Assembly (NCBI GenBank): GCA_947442105.1
Contig: CANEVH010000008.1
Span: 22,859 to 86,858 of the forward strand
Direction: 5' to 3'
Source of the DNA: Comamonadaceae bacterium
GTDB lineage: Bacteria; Pseudomonadota; Gammaproteobacteria; Burkholderiales; Burkholderiaceae_C
DNA length: 64,000 nucleotides
In this document: positions 8,294 through 17,236 of the stretch, piece after piece
Numbering within the stretch: the first letter of the stretch is position 1
Layout of the letters: each line of letters begins with the position of its first letter
Made by a program: the position numbers and the translations under genes
The notes under the pieces: model-generated
Database searches by the model: none
The model's input: the letters and a program-made list of their open reading frames with translations, nothing else
Told to the model about the DNA's origin: nothing

Positions 8294-9133
8294 CTAGTCC
8301 AAGCTTATGTACCCCAAGGCCTCGGCCGATGCGCGCATTTCCACACAGCGCTGGTAGACGCCAAGGTCCGGCGTTTCAAATCCAGTGATGCCCAGCGCCT
8401 CCAGCGTGCTTGCGGCCAGCGGATCGGCCACCACGGTGCGCAAGGCCTGTTGCAACAAGGCCACTTCGGCAACGGACGTGGCCCGCGCGCTCACCAAGGG
8501 CAGGCCGGGATAGGCCTCGGTGGTGCCAATGACGCACACGCCCTGCGTGGCCTGCGGCGTGTAGCGTTGCAGCGCCGCGTAGGTCACGCAGTCAATCGCG
8601 GCCAGATCGGCCTGGCCTGCGCACACTGCGGCCACGGAAGCGCTGTGGCTGCCAGTGGCCAAGGCACTGGCAAAAAACCGCCCGTCCTGCGCCAGTGGCG
8701 CGACCAGCGCGCGCAAGGCGTTAAAGCCCGACTGCGAGTCCGGCGCGTTAAAGGCCACGCGCAGGCCGCGAAATCCCTCAAGCGCCCAGTGCGCGTGTTC
8801 GCTGCGCGCCACCAGCACGCTGCGGCAAGCAATGCCTTCGCACTGCGGCGCGCCGTAGGCAAAGCAGCCCACCAGCTGCACCTGCCCGGCCAGGGCATGC
8901 GTCAGGGGGTAGCCGCAGGTCTGGCTGAAAAGCAATTCAGGCGCCAGCCAGTGGGCGTGGTAGTTCTCGGGCCAGGTGAGCGCGGCGGGCAGGTGGCCCA
9001 CGCCATGGGCGGCCAGGGCTTGGCGCAGCAGTTCCCACAGTGCATCCGAGGCCGGGCGGTGCGCCAGGTACATGGGCAGGGACGCCATGCGTGCCATCGC
9101 CGCGCGATCAGGCAGCGTTTCGGGCGGGCTCAT
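8294..9133 (-). CDS. PhnD-like periplasmic-binding-fold protein
   Basis: A 279-residue protein shows the type-2 binding fold of phosphate/phosphonate (PhnD-like) receptors. It has SLPMYLAH near the start, the GYPLTHALAGQVQLVGCFAYG strand-helix (shown as a pattern), VAFNAPDSQSGFNALR, and ATGSHSASVAAVCAGQADLAAID. No signal peptide is evident, and no ABC permease or ATPase is nearby. Its start overlaps the stop of the desaturase gene by four bases (ATGA), so the two are translated together. An orphan binding-fold protein of this kind may sense a ligand rather than import it. Confidence 0.8.
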   Translation of the reverse strand: MSPPETLPDRAAMARMASLPMYLAHRPASDALWELLRQALAAHGVGHLPAALTWPENYHAHWLAPELLFSQTCGYPLTHALAGQVQLVGCFAYGAPQCEGIACRSVLVARSEHAHWALEGFRGLRVAFNAPDSQSGFNALRALVAPLAQDGRFFASALATGSHSASVAAVCAGQADLAAIDCVTYAALQRYTPQATQGVCVIGTTEAYPGLPLVSARATSVAEVALLQQALRTVVADPLAASTLEALGITGFETPDLGVYQRCVEMRASAEALGYISLD

Positions 9134-10116
9134 GGCGCATCAGGGCCTTGATTCCTTAGGTTTGTGCGCCCAGCTTCCGTGGCGGCCGTGGGTCGTGTGG
9201 CCTGCGCAGGATGGTCAATCGGCACCACAGCGTGGCGCACAAACAGCCGCACATAGCCCGGCACCAAGAAGCCGCCGGTACCGGCCACAAACGCATCACG
9301 CTGCGCCCAATAGGCTTGGGGAATGGCATACCACGGCAGGTTCGGTTGCGCGTGGTGCACCGCGTGGTAGTTGTTATTCAGGTACAGCAGGCGCCAGGGC
9401 CAGGACGCCTCGTTAACCACAATGCGGTGCGCAGGCAGGGCCGCAGGCCGGTGCTCGTAGAGCGAGCGCATAAAGGCCAGCCCAAGGCAGGGGTAGCTCA
9501 CGCCCAGCAAATATGTCCATGGCGACATACCCGTTGCGCTTTCGATGGCCTCCAGCATCGCCACCAGCAGCGCCAAGTGCTGCGCCCAAATCCAGCGCAG
9601 TTTGCGGCTGCGCCAGTAGCTTGCGCGCCGCAAGGGCCACAGCAGATGAAAAATGGCAAACGCCGGCGTCACCAAAAAACGCCCCAAGGACGTGCGCTGC
9701 ACCACCAGCAAGGCGCGCATGGGAGCGCTGCGCTGGGCGAAATCTGCGGGATCGAAGTAATTGCTCTCCGGGTCTTGGCCAGGGTAGGTCAGCCGCTCGT
9801 CGCGGTGGTGCGCCAAGTGGCTGCGCTGGTAAATGTCAAACGGGTACCACACCGCGATAGGCAACAGCCCCAAGGCACGGTTCAACCACCTATGCCGGGT
9901 GGGGTGGTTGTGCACCAGTTCGTGCTGCAAACTCATATACCAAGCCGCAATCACCGCCAAAGCGGCCACGGCCCAAAAAGACGCGCTGTGTGCGTACCAG
10001 CCCAGTGCGGCCAACCAGCTGCCGTAAACAGCAGCAATCAAAAGCCAGGTCGGCCATTCGACGCCTTGGGGTGCGTGTGTTGTGGTGTAGGGGGAGTCTC
10101 TGCGCGCGCTGTTCAT
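9130..10116 (-). CDS. Membrane fatty acid desaturase
   Basis: The protein has 328 residues from the ATG that begins MNSARRDS; a longer open frame extends 140 codons upstream through AT-rich sequence and is not protein-like. It has hydrophobic segments near 30-70 and 185-215. Three histidine boxes typical of di-iron membrane desaturases/hydroxylases are HELVHNH, HLAHHRD and, near the C-terminus, HAVHHAQP. The substrate is a lipid acyl chain or similar lipid; the position of desaturation cannot be read from sequence. The stop overlaps the start of the PhnD-like gene, forming a two-gene operon. Confidence 0.88.
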   Translation of the reverse strand: MNSARRDSPYTTTHAPQGVEWPTWLLIAAVYGSWLAALGWYAHSASFWAVAALAVIAAWYMSLQHELVHNHPTRHRWLNRALGLLPIAVWYPFDIYQRSHLAHHRDERLTYPGQDPESNYFDPADFAQRSAPMRALLVVQRTSLGRFLVTPAFAIFHLLWPLRRASYWRSRKLRWIWAQHLALLVAMLEAIESATGMSPWTYLLGVSYPCLGLAFMRSLYEHRPAALPAHRIVVNEASWPWRLLYLNNNYHAVHHAQPNLPWYAIPQAYWAQRDAFVAGTGGFLVPGYVRLFVRHAVVPIDHPAQATRPTAATEAGRTNLRNQGPDAP

Positions 10117-10758
10117 GCGGTGAAAGTTCAAAGAGGTGGGGCGCTTGGGCCACAGGGCAGCGGCTTGCGGCGCGCATCGTAGCACTGGCGGTTTGATCGA
10201 TAGCAATGAATCAAAAGCAATGCGCGCATTGTTTGCTTGCGCTGTTCGCCGCAGCCCGTCAGAAAACGCAGCCCGCTTCAGCACCCTAGGGCACCAACCG
10301 GCTGGCGCAGGCACAGGCGCAGCGTCGACCGTCAAGACTGATGCGGGCGACTGCGGCATCCGCTCTAAAAAGAGACTAATCCGACGGGTACTTGATTTTT
10401 GATTTATGGCGAATCGATTAAATAATTCGTTTAAGTCGTTGATTAAAATAATTTTTTTTCGTTTATTCACCGAAGTTGTAATTTGTTTTTGCCATTTTTT
10501 TCTTAAACTATTGCTGCGTGCGGGCACCGGCTCCACGCGGCTTGGCCCTTGCGGGCATTACTTATCAAGGAGGTTCACCACAATGAAGAAATGCAATTTC
10601 AGTCCCCACCGTGCAGCCGCGTCTTGCGGCGCGTTAGGCCCCGTCCAGCGACACACCAATTGATGTGGTCGCGACAGAGGCATCCATACCCGCCAAATTT
10701 TCGCGCCCATTGGCGCATGTGTTCTAGAGAATTAGCTCTTTATATTTTGAAAGAAATC
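10117..10758. other. AT-rich leader region upstream of the fimbrial operon
   Basis: About 640 bases lie between the desaturase and the pilin gene. The part from about 10370 to 10520 is strikingly AT-rich against a GC-rich background, with several oligo-T and oligo-A tracts. This fits a promoter region for the fimbrial operon, possibly silenced by H-NS-like proteins, or a horizontally acquired border. One short frame with a strong ribosome site is listed separately. Confidence 0.6.
10583..10663 (+). CDS. Possible 26-residue leader peptide upstream of the pilin gene
   Basis: A short frame starting MKKCNFSPHRAAASCG lies ten bases after a near-perfect AAGGAGG ribosome site, stronger than any site in the fimbrial operon itself. 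It ends 95 bases before the pilin start. The product has no signal peptide and no family that I recognise. It may be a regulatory leader or the remnant of a gene. Confidence 0.35.
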   Translation: MKKCNFSPHRAAASCGALGPVQRHTN

Positions 10759-11355
10759 ATGATGAAAAACTCACTCAAAACCCTTCGCATTGCGCTGGCT
10801 TCCACCGCGCTAATTTCTGTTTTTGCACCTAACGCTCAAGCTCAAACAGACCTGAAATTTCAAACAAGTGTCACAGGTACGCTCTGCACACCTGGCATGT
10901 ACACAGCAACATCTGGTGGTACTGCTAACAATACGCTTATCGTTACCGATGTGACAGTAGCAGAGATAAACGGAGACCAGGGGAAAACAGCTGGCCAAAC
11001 TGCTTTTTATGTGGGAGTACCCTCTAGCTGTTATGGTGGTGGCACCACCAACACCTCGTTCAATATTGGGTTTCATGCCACCGCCGTCAGTGGCGGTAGG
11101 GCAGTAAACACCGGCAACGCAACAGGCGTAACATTCGATTTGATTTCAACTGGCACTACGGGCAAGGCGATTGTTTTGACAACTACGGCACCAGCCAGCT
11201 CGACTGCAGCTACACAGCAAACGGGGTTACAGCCAGCCCTATTCGCAAATCGACAAACCTATGCTATCCGGTTGATTAAAACAGCAGCGACCGGAACTTT
11301 TGTACAGCCTGGCACCGTGGTTTCCAATATCCTGGCCACTGGTTACTACCCTTGA
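10759..11355 (+). CDS. Fimbrial major subunit (chaperone-usher type)
   Basis: This 198-residue secreted protein has a typical signal peptide ending NAQAQ. The mature part is rich in Thr, Ser, Gly and Ala and has a short disulfide-type Cys pattern (GTLCTP, PSSCYG). The C-terminal strand (PGTVVSNILATGYYP) with penultimate aromatic residues is the donor-strand/chaperone-recognition end of pilins. It is followed by a chaperone and an usher gene. Codon use is less GC-biased than in its neighbours, suggesting acquired origin. There is no second subunit or tip adhesin gene in the cluster. Confidence 0.75.
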   Translation: MMKNSLKTLRIALASTALISVFAPNAQAQTDLKFQTSVTGTLCTPGMYTATSGGTANNTLIVTDVTVAEINGDQGKTAGQTAFYVGVPSSCYGGGTTNTSFNIGFHATAVSGGRAVNTGNATGVTFDLISTGTTGKAIVLTTTAPASSTAATQQTGLQPALFANRQTYAIRLIKTAATGTFVQPGTVVSNILATGYYP

Positions 11356-11482
11356 TGTAAACCGTCTTCCTTCTAGCCTCTAGGGACCTCGTCGGCATTC
11401 GAGTTTCGACAAATTGGTCGGTGACTTGCTGGCGGGGTCCCACCCATTCCGGCCATTGAATATATTCACTACGTTACCTAGT

Positions 11483-12262
11483 ATGAAAACCGTGTCGCCC
11501 TATGGCGCGATCGCCTCTTTGCCATGGTCTTTGGCACTTCAAAGTATCCTCGGTTGCGGCTTGTTTTGCGTCGGTGCCGCAAATGCCGAATTGCTTATTG
11601 AGTCGTCTCGGATTGTTTATCCGCAGGGTATGCGCGAAGTATCCTTTCGCATTCAAAATTTATCAGCAGAGAAACCGGCACTAGTGCAACTTTGGGTAGA
11701 TGAAGCTGAAACTGATGCGGGCCCTGAAAATAGTGTTGCGCCATTCATATTGAGTCCACCCCTCGTACGGTTGTCGGCAAAAGGCAGGCAAACCGTCCGC
11801 CTCATGTACACGGGCGAATCTCAAAATCCCGCTCTGGAGAGTCTTTACACGCTTAACCTGCTGGAACCACCCCCCGCCATAAAGGGGTCAGATGATGTTG
11901 ATCGTGTCAACTTTACAGTGCGCTCACGGATGAAGATTTTTTTTCGGCCGCGCGGACTCAAAGGTAATTTAGAAGAATCGATGAAGCAACTGCAATGCAA
12001 GTTGGTGGATATGGAAGGCACGCCGACACTGGATTGTTACAACCCAAGCCCTTTCCACCTCTCTTTTCTGGGCTATAAGCTAGGAAACGCACTCGAAAAG
12101 GGCCCTGATTCTAATTTCGGCATGTTCCTACCGCGTACGCGCGCAAACTTTGCATTGAAGGACGTGGATAAGCTACCACGGCCCCTGAACACAGTTGCTT
12201 TCAACTTCATCAACGACATCGGCGCGACTGTGCCGGTAGAGTTTGCACTTGCAGCGCACTGA
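11483..12262 (+). CDS. Periplasmic fimbrial chaperone (PapD-like)
   Basis: The 259-residue protein has a long signal peptide ending AANA. An N-terminal PapD immunoglobulin-like domain carries the G1-strand region YTLNLLEPPPAIKG and an alternating-hydrophobic SFRIQNLSAEKPALVQLWVD stretch. It folds and caps pilin subunits in the periplasm before handing them to the usher. The internal ATG (MKTVSPYG) is chosen because the upstream extension is not signal-like; no strong ribosome site is visible. It lies 127 bases after the pilin and 14 bases before the usher. Confidence 0.88.
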   Translation: MKTVSPYGAIASLPWSLALQSILGCGLFCVGAANAELLIESSRIVYPQGMREVSFRIQNLSAEKPALVQLWVDEAETDAGPENSVAPFILSPPLVRLSAKGRQTVRLMYTGESQNPALESLYTLNLLEPPPAIKGSDDVDRVNFTVRSRMKIFFRPRGLKGNLEESMKQLQCKLVDMEGTPTLDCYNPSPFHLSFLGYKLGNALEKGPDSNFGMFLPRTRANFALKDVDKLPRPLNTVAFNFINDIGATVPVEFALAAH

Positions 12263-12276
12263 TAAGCGCTTGACAC

Positions 12277-15210
12277 ATGCCGGTCAGTGGCGCCCCAAGA
12301 GCAGTCGCGGCAGCACAACTTTTGCTGCTGTGTTCGGCGATGGTGGTGGCGCCAAACGCGCTGGCGATTAGGAACTACGACACAAGCAGTTCAGCTAATT
12401 CGTTGATCAGCAACGACACTTCGCTTGGGTTCACAGTCGTGGCTGAAGTCTTGCCAGTTTCGACCAGCAGATCTGCTGACATTTCCCCACTGACCCTGCG
12501 CGGCCAAGCGCGCAAGGGCCAGCGCATTGTGCTGGCGCAGCGGGGCTTTGTGTTTTTTGAGCAAACCTTTGCCCGCGACGGTCCTTTTGTGATCAAAGAG
12601 GTGGTGCCGCTCAACGACAAAACGCCGGTGGTCTTTGTGCTGATAGACGCCGATGGCGCGCAAGACAGCACCAAGTTCAGCCTGCTGCCTGGCCAACGCC
12701 ACGCGCTGGGGGATAACGCCCAGAGCGCGCCAGCGCAGGCCAAAGCCGGCACCAGCCCAGCCGCAGACGACAACGACGCGCCCGAGTTTGACGCCAGCTT
12801 TTTGCTAGGCAGCGCCCTGCGCAGCCTCAGCCCTGCACAACTGCGCAGCCTGGGCCGGGCGCGCCCTGGCAGCTACCTGGCCGAGGTGTTTCGCAACGAG
12901 CAGCCGATTGGCAAGTTTGACGTTAAGTTCAGCCGCCACCCCACCAAGGGTGAGGCGCTGGCCTGTGTGTCCCCAGCGCTGTACCAGCAGTTAGGCGTAG
13001 ACCTGCGCTACACCAGCGCGCAGGGCAAAGAATTGCTCAAGCCCACCGCAGACCGCAACGACCCGACCGACTGTCTGTTTATGGAAGACTGGTTGTCTGG
13101 CGCACGCTCAGACTTCAACCTGGGCGAGCTGCGCCTGGACATTGCGGTGCCCCAGGCCTATGTGACGCGCGAAAACCTGCGCGCCGTGCCGCCCGAGATG
13201 CTAGACCAGGGTGAGACCGCTGCCTTTGTGAACTACGGCTTGAACAGCTACAGCGCCCAAAGCGGTGACAGCCGCACCGAGAGCCAGTTTTTGAACCTGA
13301 GCACGGGCGTCAACCTGGGGCCGTGGCGCGCGCGGCAAAGCAGCTACTTATCCAAAGACGCCAGCGGTGCGACCCAAACCGTCAACGGCGAGCTGCTGCT
13401 CAAGCGTAGCTTGGTCGGCTGGCAGGCCAACCTGGCGCTGGGCCAGACCAGCACCTGGAGCCCAGTGCTGGGCTCCACGCCCATTACCGGGGTGCGCCTT
13501 GGGTCCGAAGAAATGCTGCTGCCCGATGACGAGCGCAGCTTTAACACCGTGGTGCGCGGCGTGGCGCGCGGCAATGCCACGGTGCGCATACGCCAAAACA
13601 ATGTGGTGTTTTTTGAGCAAAACGTACCGGCCGGGCCGTTTGAGTTCACGCGACTTAGCCCACCATCGTCTTTGGGGGATCTGCAGGTAACGGTGACCGA
13701 GGCCGACGGCTCAGAAACCCGCTCTGTGGTGCCCTATGCCTACGACGGCGGCAAGCTCAACCCCGGCTCGTACCGCTACAGCCTGGCTTTGGGCAACTAC
13801 CGAGGTGGCAACAACACGGCCGAGACGCCGTTGCTGCACGGCTATGTGCGCTATGGCCTGAACGACACCTGGACACCCACCGCAGAGGCCATTGCCAGCG
13901 CCAACTACCAGGCCCTGGGTTTGCAGGCCAGCGTGTACAACAAATACGGCACGTTTTCGGCCAGCACCCAGCTGGCACACCAAAGCGCGCCCCAGGAGCA
14001 AAGCGGCGCGGCCTACAACGCCTACTACTATGCGCCCCCGCTCGGTCCGGTTAACTTGTACGGCGGCCTAGGCTACCAAACCGAACACTACGTATCGCCC
14101 AACACGGGCCTGGGCCAGCTCAGCAACACCAGCGCAGGCGCTGCCGCCAGCTTTGAGAGCAGCAGCTACCTGGGCCTGAGCCTGAACATGGGCAGCTATG
14201 GCGGCCTATATGCCACCGCCCGGCGCCAAACCAACTGGAACCAAAGCGCCGCACCCGAGCAATACAGCCTGGGCTACAGCCTGTTTCGTAACAGCATGTT
14301 TTTTAGCGCCAACTTGGACCGTAGCAGCGGGGGCTTTGCGGGCGGCAGTGTGGACACGGTGCGCTTGTCTGTGAGCGTGCCGCTGGACATGGGCAGCAAC
14401 AAGGGATGGCTTGCCGCGAGTGCTTCGCAGCAGGGCAACTACGGCGTGGCTCAGAGCTTTAACTATAACGGCAACACCGAAGACAACAGCCTGAGCTATA
14501 GCCTGAGCCACAGCGGCCAAGACGGACAAAACAGCTCCGGCGGCTCGGTGGGCTACCAGCACCCCTATGGCTTTGCCGGCCTGTCGCTGAGCACTGGCAA
14601 CAACTTCAGCCAAACCGGCCTGGGCTTGAGCGGCAGCCTGGTGGCGCACCGCGGTGGCCTGACGCTGGCGCCCCCGGTGGGTGACACCTTTGCCATTGTC
14701 GAAGTGCCCAACGGCGAGGGCGCGCGGGTGAATGGCAGCAACGCGCAGGTTGGCGCCAGCGGCTACGGCGTGGTGTCCTACCTGTCGCCCTACGGATTTA
14801 ACGATGTGGCGCTGAACCTAGAAAACGCTCCCATGGACCTGGAGGTGGACACCGCCAGCCAGCGCGTGGCGCCGCTGGATGGCTCTATTGTGCTGCTGCG
14901 CTTCAAGGCCAACCGGGGCCGGCCACTGCTGCTGCAATTGACCCTGGACCAGGGCGGCAGGCTGCCCCTGGGTGCCAGCGTGCTCGACGCGCAAGACCAA
15001 GAAGTGGGCCAGGTGGGCCAAGCCAGCAAGGCGGTGGTGCGGGTGAAAGGCGACACCGGCAAGCTGAAGGTGGTGTGGGGCGACAAGCCCGCGCAGCGCT
15101 GCACGCTGGACTACCAGCTAGGCAATAAGGACATCGCCAACGCCAGTGGTATGACCCCGCTGGCCTTGACTTGCAAGCAAGCTGCACCGGACAACTTGGC
15201 GACATTCTGA
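12277..15210 (+). CDS. Fimbrial outer membrane usher with N-terminal extension
   Basis: A 977-residue outer membrane assembly platform has a signal peptide ending NALA. The normal usher N-domain begins only near residue 165 (FDASFLLG, PGSYLAEVFRN). It is followed by the barrel with a plug domain (VVRGVARGNATVRIRQNNV, then GPFEFTRLSPP and TVTEADGSETR) and the C-terminal domains (PYGFNDVALNLENAP, then RAPL-type region PLDGSIVLLRFKANRGRPLL). The first 165 residues before the N-domain contain a second plug-like block (LRGQARKGQRIVLAQRGFV, GPFVIKEVVP) and an Ala-rich linker. It acts with the preceding chaperone and pilin. Confidence 0.92.
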   Translation: MPVSGAPRAVAAAQLLLLCSAMVVAPNALAIRNYDTSSSANSLISNDTSLGFTVVAEVLPVSTSRSADISPLTLRGQARKGQRIVLAQRGFVFFEQTFARDGPFVIKEVVPLNDKTPVVFVLIDADGAQDSTKFSLLPGQRHALGDNAQSAPAQAKAGTSPAADDNDAPEFDASFLLGSALRSLSPAQLRSLGRARPGSYLAEVFRNEQPIGKFDVKFSRHPTKGEALACVSPALYQQLGVDLRYTSAQGKELLKPTADRNDPTDCLFMEDWLSGARSDFNLGELRLDIAVPQAYVTRENLRAVPPEMLDQGETAAFVNYGLNSYSAQSGDSRTESQFLNLSTGVNLGPWRARQSSYLSKDASGATQTVNGELLLKRSLVGWQANLALGQTSTWSPVLGSTPITGVRLGSEEMLLPDDERSFNTVVRGVARGNATVRIRQNNVVFFEQNVPAGPFEFTRLSPPSSLGDLQVTVTEADGSETRSVVPYAYDGGKLNPGSYRYSLALGNYRGGNNTAETPLLHGYVRYGLNDTWTPTAEAIASANYQALGLQASVYNKYGTFSASTQLAHQSAPQEQSGAAYNAYYYAPPLGPVNLYGGLGYQTEHYVSPNTGLGQLSNTSAGAAASFESSSYLGLSLNMGSYGGLYATARRQTNWNQSAAPEQYSLGYSLFRNSMFFSANLDRSSGGFAGGSVDTVRLSVSVPLDMGSNKGWLAASASQQGNYGVAQSFNYNGNTEDNSLSYSLSHSGQDGQNSSGGSVGYQHPYGFAGLSLSTGNNFSQTGLGLSGSLVAHRGGLTLAPPVGDTFAIVEVPNGEGARVNGSNAQVGASGYGVVSYLSPYGFNDVALNLENAPMDLEVDTASQRVAPLDGSIVLLRFKANRGRPLLLQLTLDQGGRLPLGASVLDAQDQEVGQVGQASKAVVRVKGDTGKLKVVWGDKPAQRCTLDYQLGNKDIANASGMTPLALTCKQAAPDNLATF

Positions 15211-15625
15211 GCGCTGGGTAGTGCGCGCGCCGACGCCGACCTGGCAACACCGGCGCCGCCAGGTGCAGGGCTAAATCCTGGCTAGGTCGAACACGCCTTC
15301 GGTCTTTTAAAGGCGTGCGGGGTTCGCCTGCTGGAGGGGTTCTGTATCCACGCGCACCAATCGATCACAAGCTCGGCCTTGCGCTGTATGCGCAATTGCT
15401 GCGGCTGAAAGCCAGGCGGCTTTCGAACTTCACTGAACAGAAGCGCCGCTTGCCGGACTCTGGTGCCTACGCACACCGAAAAATCCCATTGGATTGAGAC
15501 CCCGCGAGCGCTTGCGAAGCGTTCTTCCAGCGCTCCGCGGCCTCATCGCACGTTACACCTAAAAAATACCAACAATTGATATAAATCATGAAAAAACACA
15601 TAAAGTACAAAAAATACTTATTTCA
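15211..15625. other. Intergenic region after the usher, no gene supported
   Basis: About 415 bases. Near 15292-15317 an eight-base-arm hairpin (CACGCCTT / AAGGCGTG) lies about 80 bases past the usher stop but lacks a T-run. Short frames on both strands are not convincing. The last 60 bases, rich in A, may be a promoter for the truncated transporter gene. Confidence 0.5.
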
Positions 15626-16189
15626 TTGCAATACGAAATTCCCATGCCCAAGGCGGTCTCATGTTCTCCAGCAGGTTCCGGGCGCTGGCCCCTGCGCTTC
15701 TCGCTTCGCAGCGCGAAGGCGGGCTTGGCCATGGCGGTGGTTTGTCTTGCGCTTGCGCTGCCCCGCGCGCCAGCCCAAGCGTCTGAACTTGAACCCCTCT
15801 GCAATGGGCAGAGCGCGGAGCTAGACAATTTGCACCCTGGCAGGCAATGCGCCGCAGCCACCCCGAACAACCCTGCCGCAGAGGCGCGCAGCCAGAGCGT
15901 GACCATCGTGCAGTTTCGCTTTGCCGGCAACACCCTGTTTACCAGCAAGGCCTTGGCCGCAGTGCTGGCCGATGATTTGAACCGCCCCTTGAGCTTTGGC
16001 AACTTGCACGCACTCTCCGACAAGCTGGAGCGCTTTTACCGCGCCCACGGCCGCCTGGCCATCGTGGTCTTGCCAGCGCAAGACATTTCGGCCAACAAGC
16101 TCACTTTCGTGGTGGTGGAGGCCAAGCCCGGCAAGCTGCACATGGAAGCCCGATTGGATCTGGACGCTTCAGTAAACCGCCTGTCCTAG
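15626..16189 (+). pseudogene. Truncated two-partner-secretion transporter (ShlB/FhaC type), POTRA part only
   Basis: The frame encodes about 187 residues: a signal peptide (hydrophobic run VVCLALALPRAPAQA), a Cys-containing linker and one complete POTRA_2 domain (VQFRFAGNTLFTSKALAA, FYRAHGRLAIVVLPAQDIS, LTFVVVEAKPG). TpsB transporters normally continue with a second POTRA domain and a 16-strand barrel, together over 500 residues. Here a stop comes right after POTRA1, and I see no barrel in any frame of the following sequence. It is therefore a remnant or, less likely, a free-standing POTRA protein. No TpsA exoprotein gene is present. The start is uncertain; a second ATG lies six codons later. 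Confidence 0.7.
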
Positions 16190-16496
16190 TCCACAGCGAG
16201 TGCCCCAGCTTGGCGAGGCTTTGGAAACTACGGCTTGCCACGGCATGAATTGCGCTTGCCTCCCAGAGGTTAACCAGCCAAGTGCGCATGGGCGTCTGTG
16301 ATCGGCCAGCACAGGCTGTGCGCCGCTGTGTGTGAAGGGCAGGTTGCCAAGGCCATAGCTTTGGCATTCAAGGCGGCAATGCGTGCCGAGGCACCTGGAC
16401 GCTGGACGGCGTTGCCCTTGTAAACTCGCCGCCTTCTACACCAGCGTGTCCGGCGCCGTGGGAGCATCCTATTTCCGGGCCATGTAGAGGACTACC
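16190..16496. other. Intergenic region before queE, no gene seen
   Basis: About 300 bases without a plausible gene or riboswitch. It should contain the promoter of the queuosine precursor operon. Confidence 0.5.
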
Positions 16497-16595
16497 ATGT
16501 ACAAAAACCTCGCTGCGATGGTCGTCGCCCAGTCGGCGCCCGTCCGCGAATCCCCAAGCCGCGCACTTGCTGGCTTTGCCCGGCCAGCGCCATGA
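16497..16595 (+). CDS. Possible 32-residue leader ORF overlapping the queE start
   Basis: A short frame (MYKNLAAMVVAQSAPVRE...) has an AGAGG site six bases before its ATG. It ends in an ATGA overlap with the queE start, the same overlap used between queE and queD. queE itself has no evident ribosome site, so translation of this leader could be needed to start queE. The peptide resembles no known family. Confidence 0.4.
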   Translation: MYKNLAAMVVAQSAPVRESPSRALAGFARPAP

Positions 16596-17236
16596 GCTAC
16601 CAAGTCAAAGAAATCTTCTACACCCTGCAAGGCGAAGGCGCCAACGCGGGCAAGCCTGCGGTGTTTTGCCGTTTTGCCGGTTGCAATCTCTGGTCGGGCC
16701 GCGAGCAAGACCGCGCCACGGCGGTCTGCCAGTTTTGCGATACCGACTTTGTGGGCACCGACGGCACGCTGGGCGGCCGGTTTGACAGCGCCCAGGCCTT
16801 GGCCGCCCAAATTGCAGCTCTGTGGCCGGCAGCCGACCATGCGCACCGGTTTGTGGTGCTGACCGGCGGTGAGCCCTTGCTGCAAGTTGACACTGCGCTG
16901 GTACAGGCGCTGCACGCGCAAGGTTTCAAAATCGCCGTGGAAACCAATGGCAGCTTGCCAGCACCTGCGGGCATGGACTGGATTTGCGTCAGCCCCAAGG
17001 CCGGTGCGCCCTGGGTGCAACGCGCGGGTCAGGAACTCAAGCTGGTGTGGCCGCAGGCGGGTTTTGGCCTGGACGATCTGCAAGCCATGCAGGCTTTGGC
17101 GTTTGAGCACCACCATTTGCAGCCGCTGGACGACATCTTGCGCATAAAAAATACCGAAATCTGTATCGCCCTGTGCCTGCAACACCCGGCCTGGAAGCTC
17201 AGCCTGCAAACCCACAAGATGACCGGAATCCGATGA
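16592..17236 (+). CDS. queE: 7-carboxy-7-deazaguanine synthase
   Basis: This 214-residue radical-SAM enzyme converts 6-carboxytetrahydropterin to 7-carboxy-7-deazaguanine, the step that makes the 7-deazapurine core of queuosine. Visible motifs are the N-terminal KEIFYTLQGEGANAGKPAVF, the QueE-type iron-sulfur cluster site with a long insertion (CNLW...VCQFCDTDF), and the SAM-binding TGGEPLLQ. VETNGSLPAPAG and CVSPKAG are also typical. It overlaps queD downstream by four bases (ATGA). The operon continues into guaD. Confidence 0.95.
   Translation: MSYQVKEIFYTLQGEGANAGKPAVFCRFAGCNLWSGREQDRATAVCQFCDTDFVGTDGTLGGRFDSAQALAAQIAALWPAADHAHRFVVLTGGEPLLQVDTALVQALHAQGFKIAVETNGSLPAPAGMDWICVSPKAGAPWVQRAGQELKLVWPQAGFGLDDLQAMQALAFEHHHLQPLDDILRIKNTEICIALCLQHPAWKLSLQTHKMTGIR

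Noticed and set aside
10117..10536. 140-codon N-terminal extension of the desaturase
   Set aside because: It runs through AT-rich DNA, is not protein-like, and the internal start fits the family length.
16190..16496. preQ1 riboswitch upstream of queE
   Set aside because: I could not find the short hairpin plus A-rich tail pattern near the start.
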